Assembly (NCBI GenBank): GCA_963556255.1
Contig: OY744604.1
Span: forward strand, 75,194,736 to 75,258,735
Reading direction: 5' to 3'
DNA: 64,000 nucleotides
Source of the DNA: Allolobophora icterica
Taxonomy: Eukaryota > Annelida > Clitellata > Crassiclitellata > Lumbricidae
The position numbers and the translations under genes are program-made. Of the stretch, positions 62,515 through 64,000 are shown piece by piece. Position 1 is the stretch's first letter, and every line of letters starts with the position of its first letter. The notes beneath the pieces are model-generated. The model was not told the origin of the DNA, made no database searches, and saw only the letters and a program-made list of their open reading frames with translations.

Positions 62515-62690
62515 CAGATGCCATAGTCACGTCACCTGGGGAACGAAAGAGAAAAACTTCTCAGCGCATATACCTGGAATAGATCGTAGTATAGAAAGCG
62601 CTTCCCTACATATACGCTTCTTTACATAGACAATTTTAGCTTCTTATGCTAAACTTGGGTTGAATACATCTACTTGATTGTTAAAGTAAT
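62515..62690. repeat. second copy of the 16760/17300 repeat
   Basis: GTCACCTGGGGAACGAAAGA through CGCTTCTTTACATAGACAAT matches the reverse of 17200-17300, and the continuation matches 18514-18570. This gives an uninterrupted version of the repeat that carries the hAT and Tc1 insertions at 16760-18513. Confidence 0.6.
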
Positions 62691-64000
62691 GAAGATTTTG
62701 GAAAGGAATAAGCACTGTGTGTCCAAGCCATGGAAATTGTGCATATCAATGTTTCAGTTAACTTTTCAAAGAAATTACACATTCGAATCCATCTAAAAAT
62801 TAAATGTTAGGCCTAGCCTAATTGTTCTGACACAGCAGTAGGCTATTCATATTTAACTTCACCTCTTCGATGATCTATCCATTGGTAAAACCTATGCATT
62901 ATGTCCTAAAACACAGGTTTACATCAGACAGAGTTATGTGTACAGAGATCTTTGAGGTACTGAAAAGGCGCTATACTAAATGTCTTGATACGTGCCTAAC
63001 ATTGGAAATATGTAATATGTATGCGTGGAGACGAAGCTTAGCCGGATATTTAAGACAATCTTACGAATTCTTAGGATGTCCACCGGCGCTGTAGAAATCT
63101 CTAATAAAGAAGTCGATTGAAAGAAGCTTAAAATCAGGTACGCCTATTCATCGGTTTCTGGTTAGCAACTTTGATGCGGAAACGCATGAGGCTACAAAAG
63201 AAACAATAGGCCTGATCATGATGACAGCAAAGTCAGAATACTACAATTCGTTGTCGATTCTTGCAGCCAAGAATTTTTTTACAATTATGAGCTCGGTATC
63301 GCAAACATATCTTATCTTATTACTCGTGACTCATTTATCCATGTTGCTGTTTATTTCAATTTAATATTAAAATATTCAATTTACAAGAAACAAAAAGTGT
63401 TAAATATTTCCTTCATTTTGTGTAGTTATTAGAGACAGGAGATTTTAAACTCGGGGTAATTTACCTTCTGAACTTATTGGCCAGAGATTGTAATTCTACA
63501 ACCCAAATGTTTATGCAGACACGACAGTCAGCGCGAGCCTTATGTATATTGTTGAGTAAAATGAAGATGTCGATTCCAGAAAGAAAACTGCACTGTATAT
63601 GTCTGCAGAAAATGGTTGTTTTTCTACTTGCGGTGTTTCTTTAGTTTATCTATTGTATCAGATGACTTTGTTTTGCCTAGGTTGCAATCGTTAGCAAAAC
63701 ATTCAGTCCGCATGATGGTTCTCCCGTTGCTTATCTTTTTTTATCAATCTATATACACGAGAGATGGTTTGTAGATTTTCGTTGCAATGCAAAGAAATCT
63801 GGCTATCTGCCGAATGTATTGAGAACTGAAACCACATATTGGCCAAAAAACAGAATTTAAGACACGATCGGGTATGCGTTAGATTTAGAGAAGTCATTCT
63901 TCCATCCAAATATTTTTCCAGCTGTGTAGCAGAGGTATTCTTTCGCAGTGTTGTCATTCACAACACGAAGTTTAGTACATCCAGTAGCGAGGTAGGTAGA
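62691..64000. other. no gene supported
   Basis: A 74-residue frame at 62870-63094 (CTEIFEVLKRRYTKCLDTCL) looks somewhat protein-like but matches nothing I recognise. The minus-strand frame at 63957-63703 is likewise unassigned. Otherwise AT-rich DNA. Confidence 0.3.

Overview
The window looks like a chromosomal segment of an invertebrate animal, most likely a deuterostome and probably an echinoderm. Evidence: short exons with GT-AG introns, a dense mix of CR1/L2/RTE-like LINEs, hAT, Tc1 and LTR elements, abundant TAGGCCTA-type words, and Ig-superfamily receptors with tyrosine-motif tails. No prokaryotic features, rRNA genes or CRISPR arrays were seen. The species assignment is an inference.

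The biological core is a cluster of four immunoglobulin-superfamily transmembrane receptor genes, assembled here exon by exon from splice sites and reading phase. Gene A (+, 7239-10661) and gene C (+, 57699-61441) are close paralogues: three Ig exons, a TM exon and a long tail with Src-SH2-like (YEEI), ITAM-like (YEDL..YLRI) and YVNM motifs. Gene B (-, 21341-36107) has nearly the same three-Ig ectodomain but a different TM segment and a three-exon tail with two YxxM motifs and one ITIM-like motif. The tail exons are separated from the TM exon by an intron of about 10 kb full of transposons. Gene D (-, 42409-49109) is a divergent relative: signal peptide, two Ig domains, TM, then an intracellular NHL-type beta-propeller. 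The coding lengths of the two complete models are exact multiples of three (B 1419 nt, D 1737 nt). Nearly all internal exon boundaries are phase 1, which makes domains interchangeable. The likely picture is a rapidly duplicating receptor family in which similar ectodomains are joined to different signalling outputs.

The rest is mostly mobile DNA. 1-7020: LINE pieces, a solo-type LTR and MITEs. 11319-16736: a TTAA-flanked DNA element with a two-exon gene of the kind I associate with DUF7869, carrying one frameshift. 16760-20066: nested hAT, Tc1, LINE and tRNA-SINE insertions. 23656-31362: a hAT element with an 8-bp target duplication, broken by an LTR retrotransposon with apparently identical 933-bp LTRs and gag-protease but no visible reverse transcriptase or integrase. 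31990-39890: LINEs and MITEs around the 5' half of gene B. 45665-45988: a long compound microsatellite inside gene D. 49880-57475: LINEs, MITEs, a degenerate mobile-type gene and minisatellites upstream of gene C.

Intron and exon coordinates come from reading splice consensus by eye. Family names for transposons and DUFs are from memory and were not searched.
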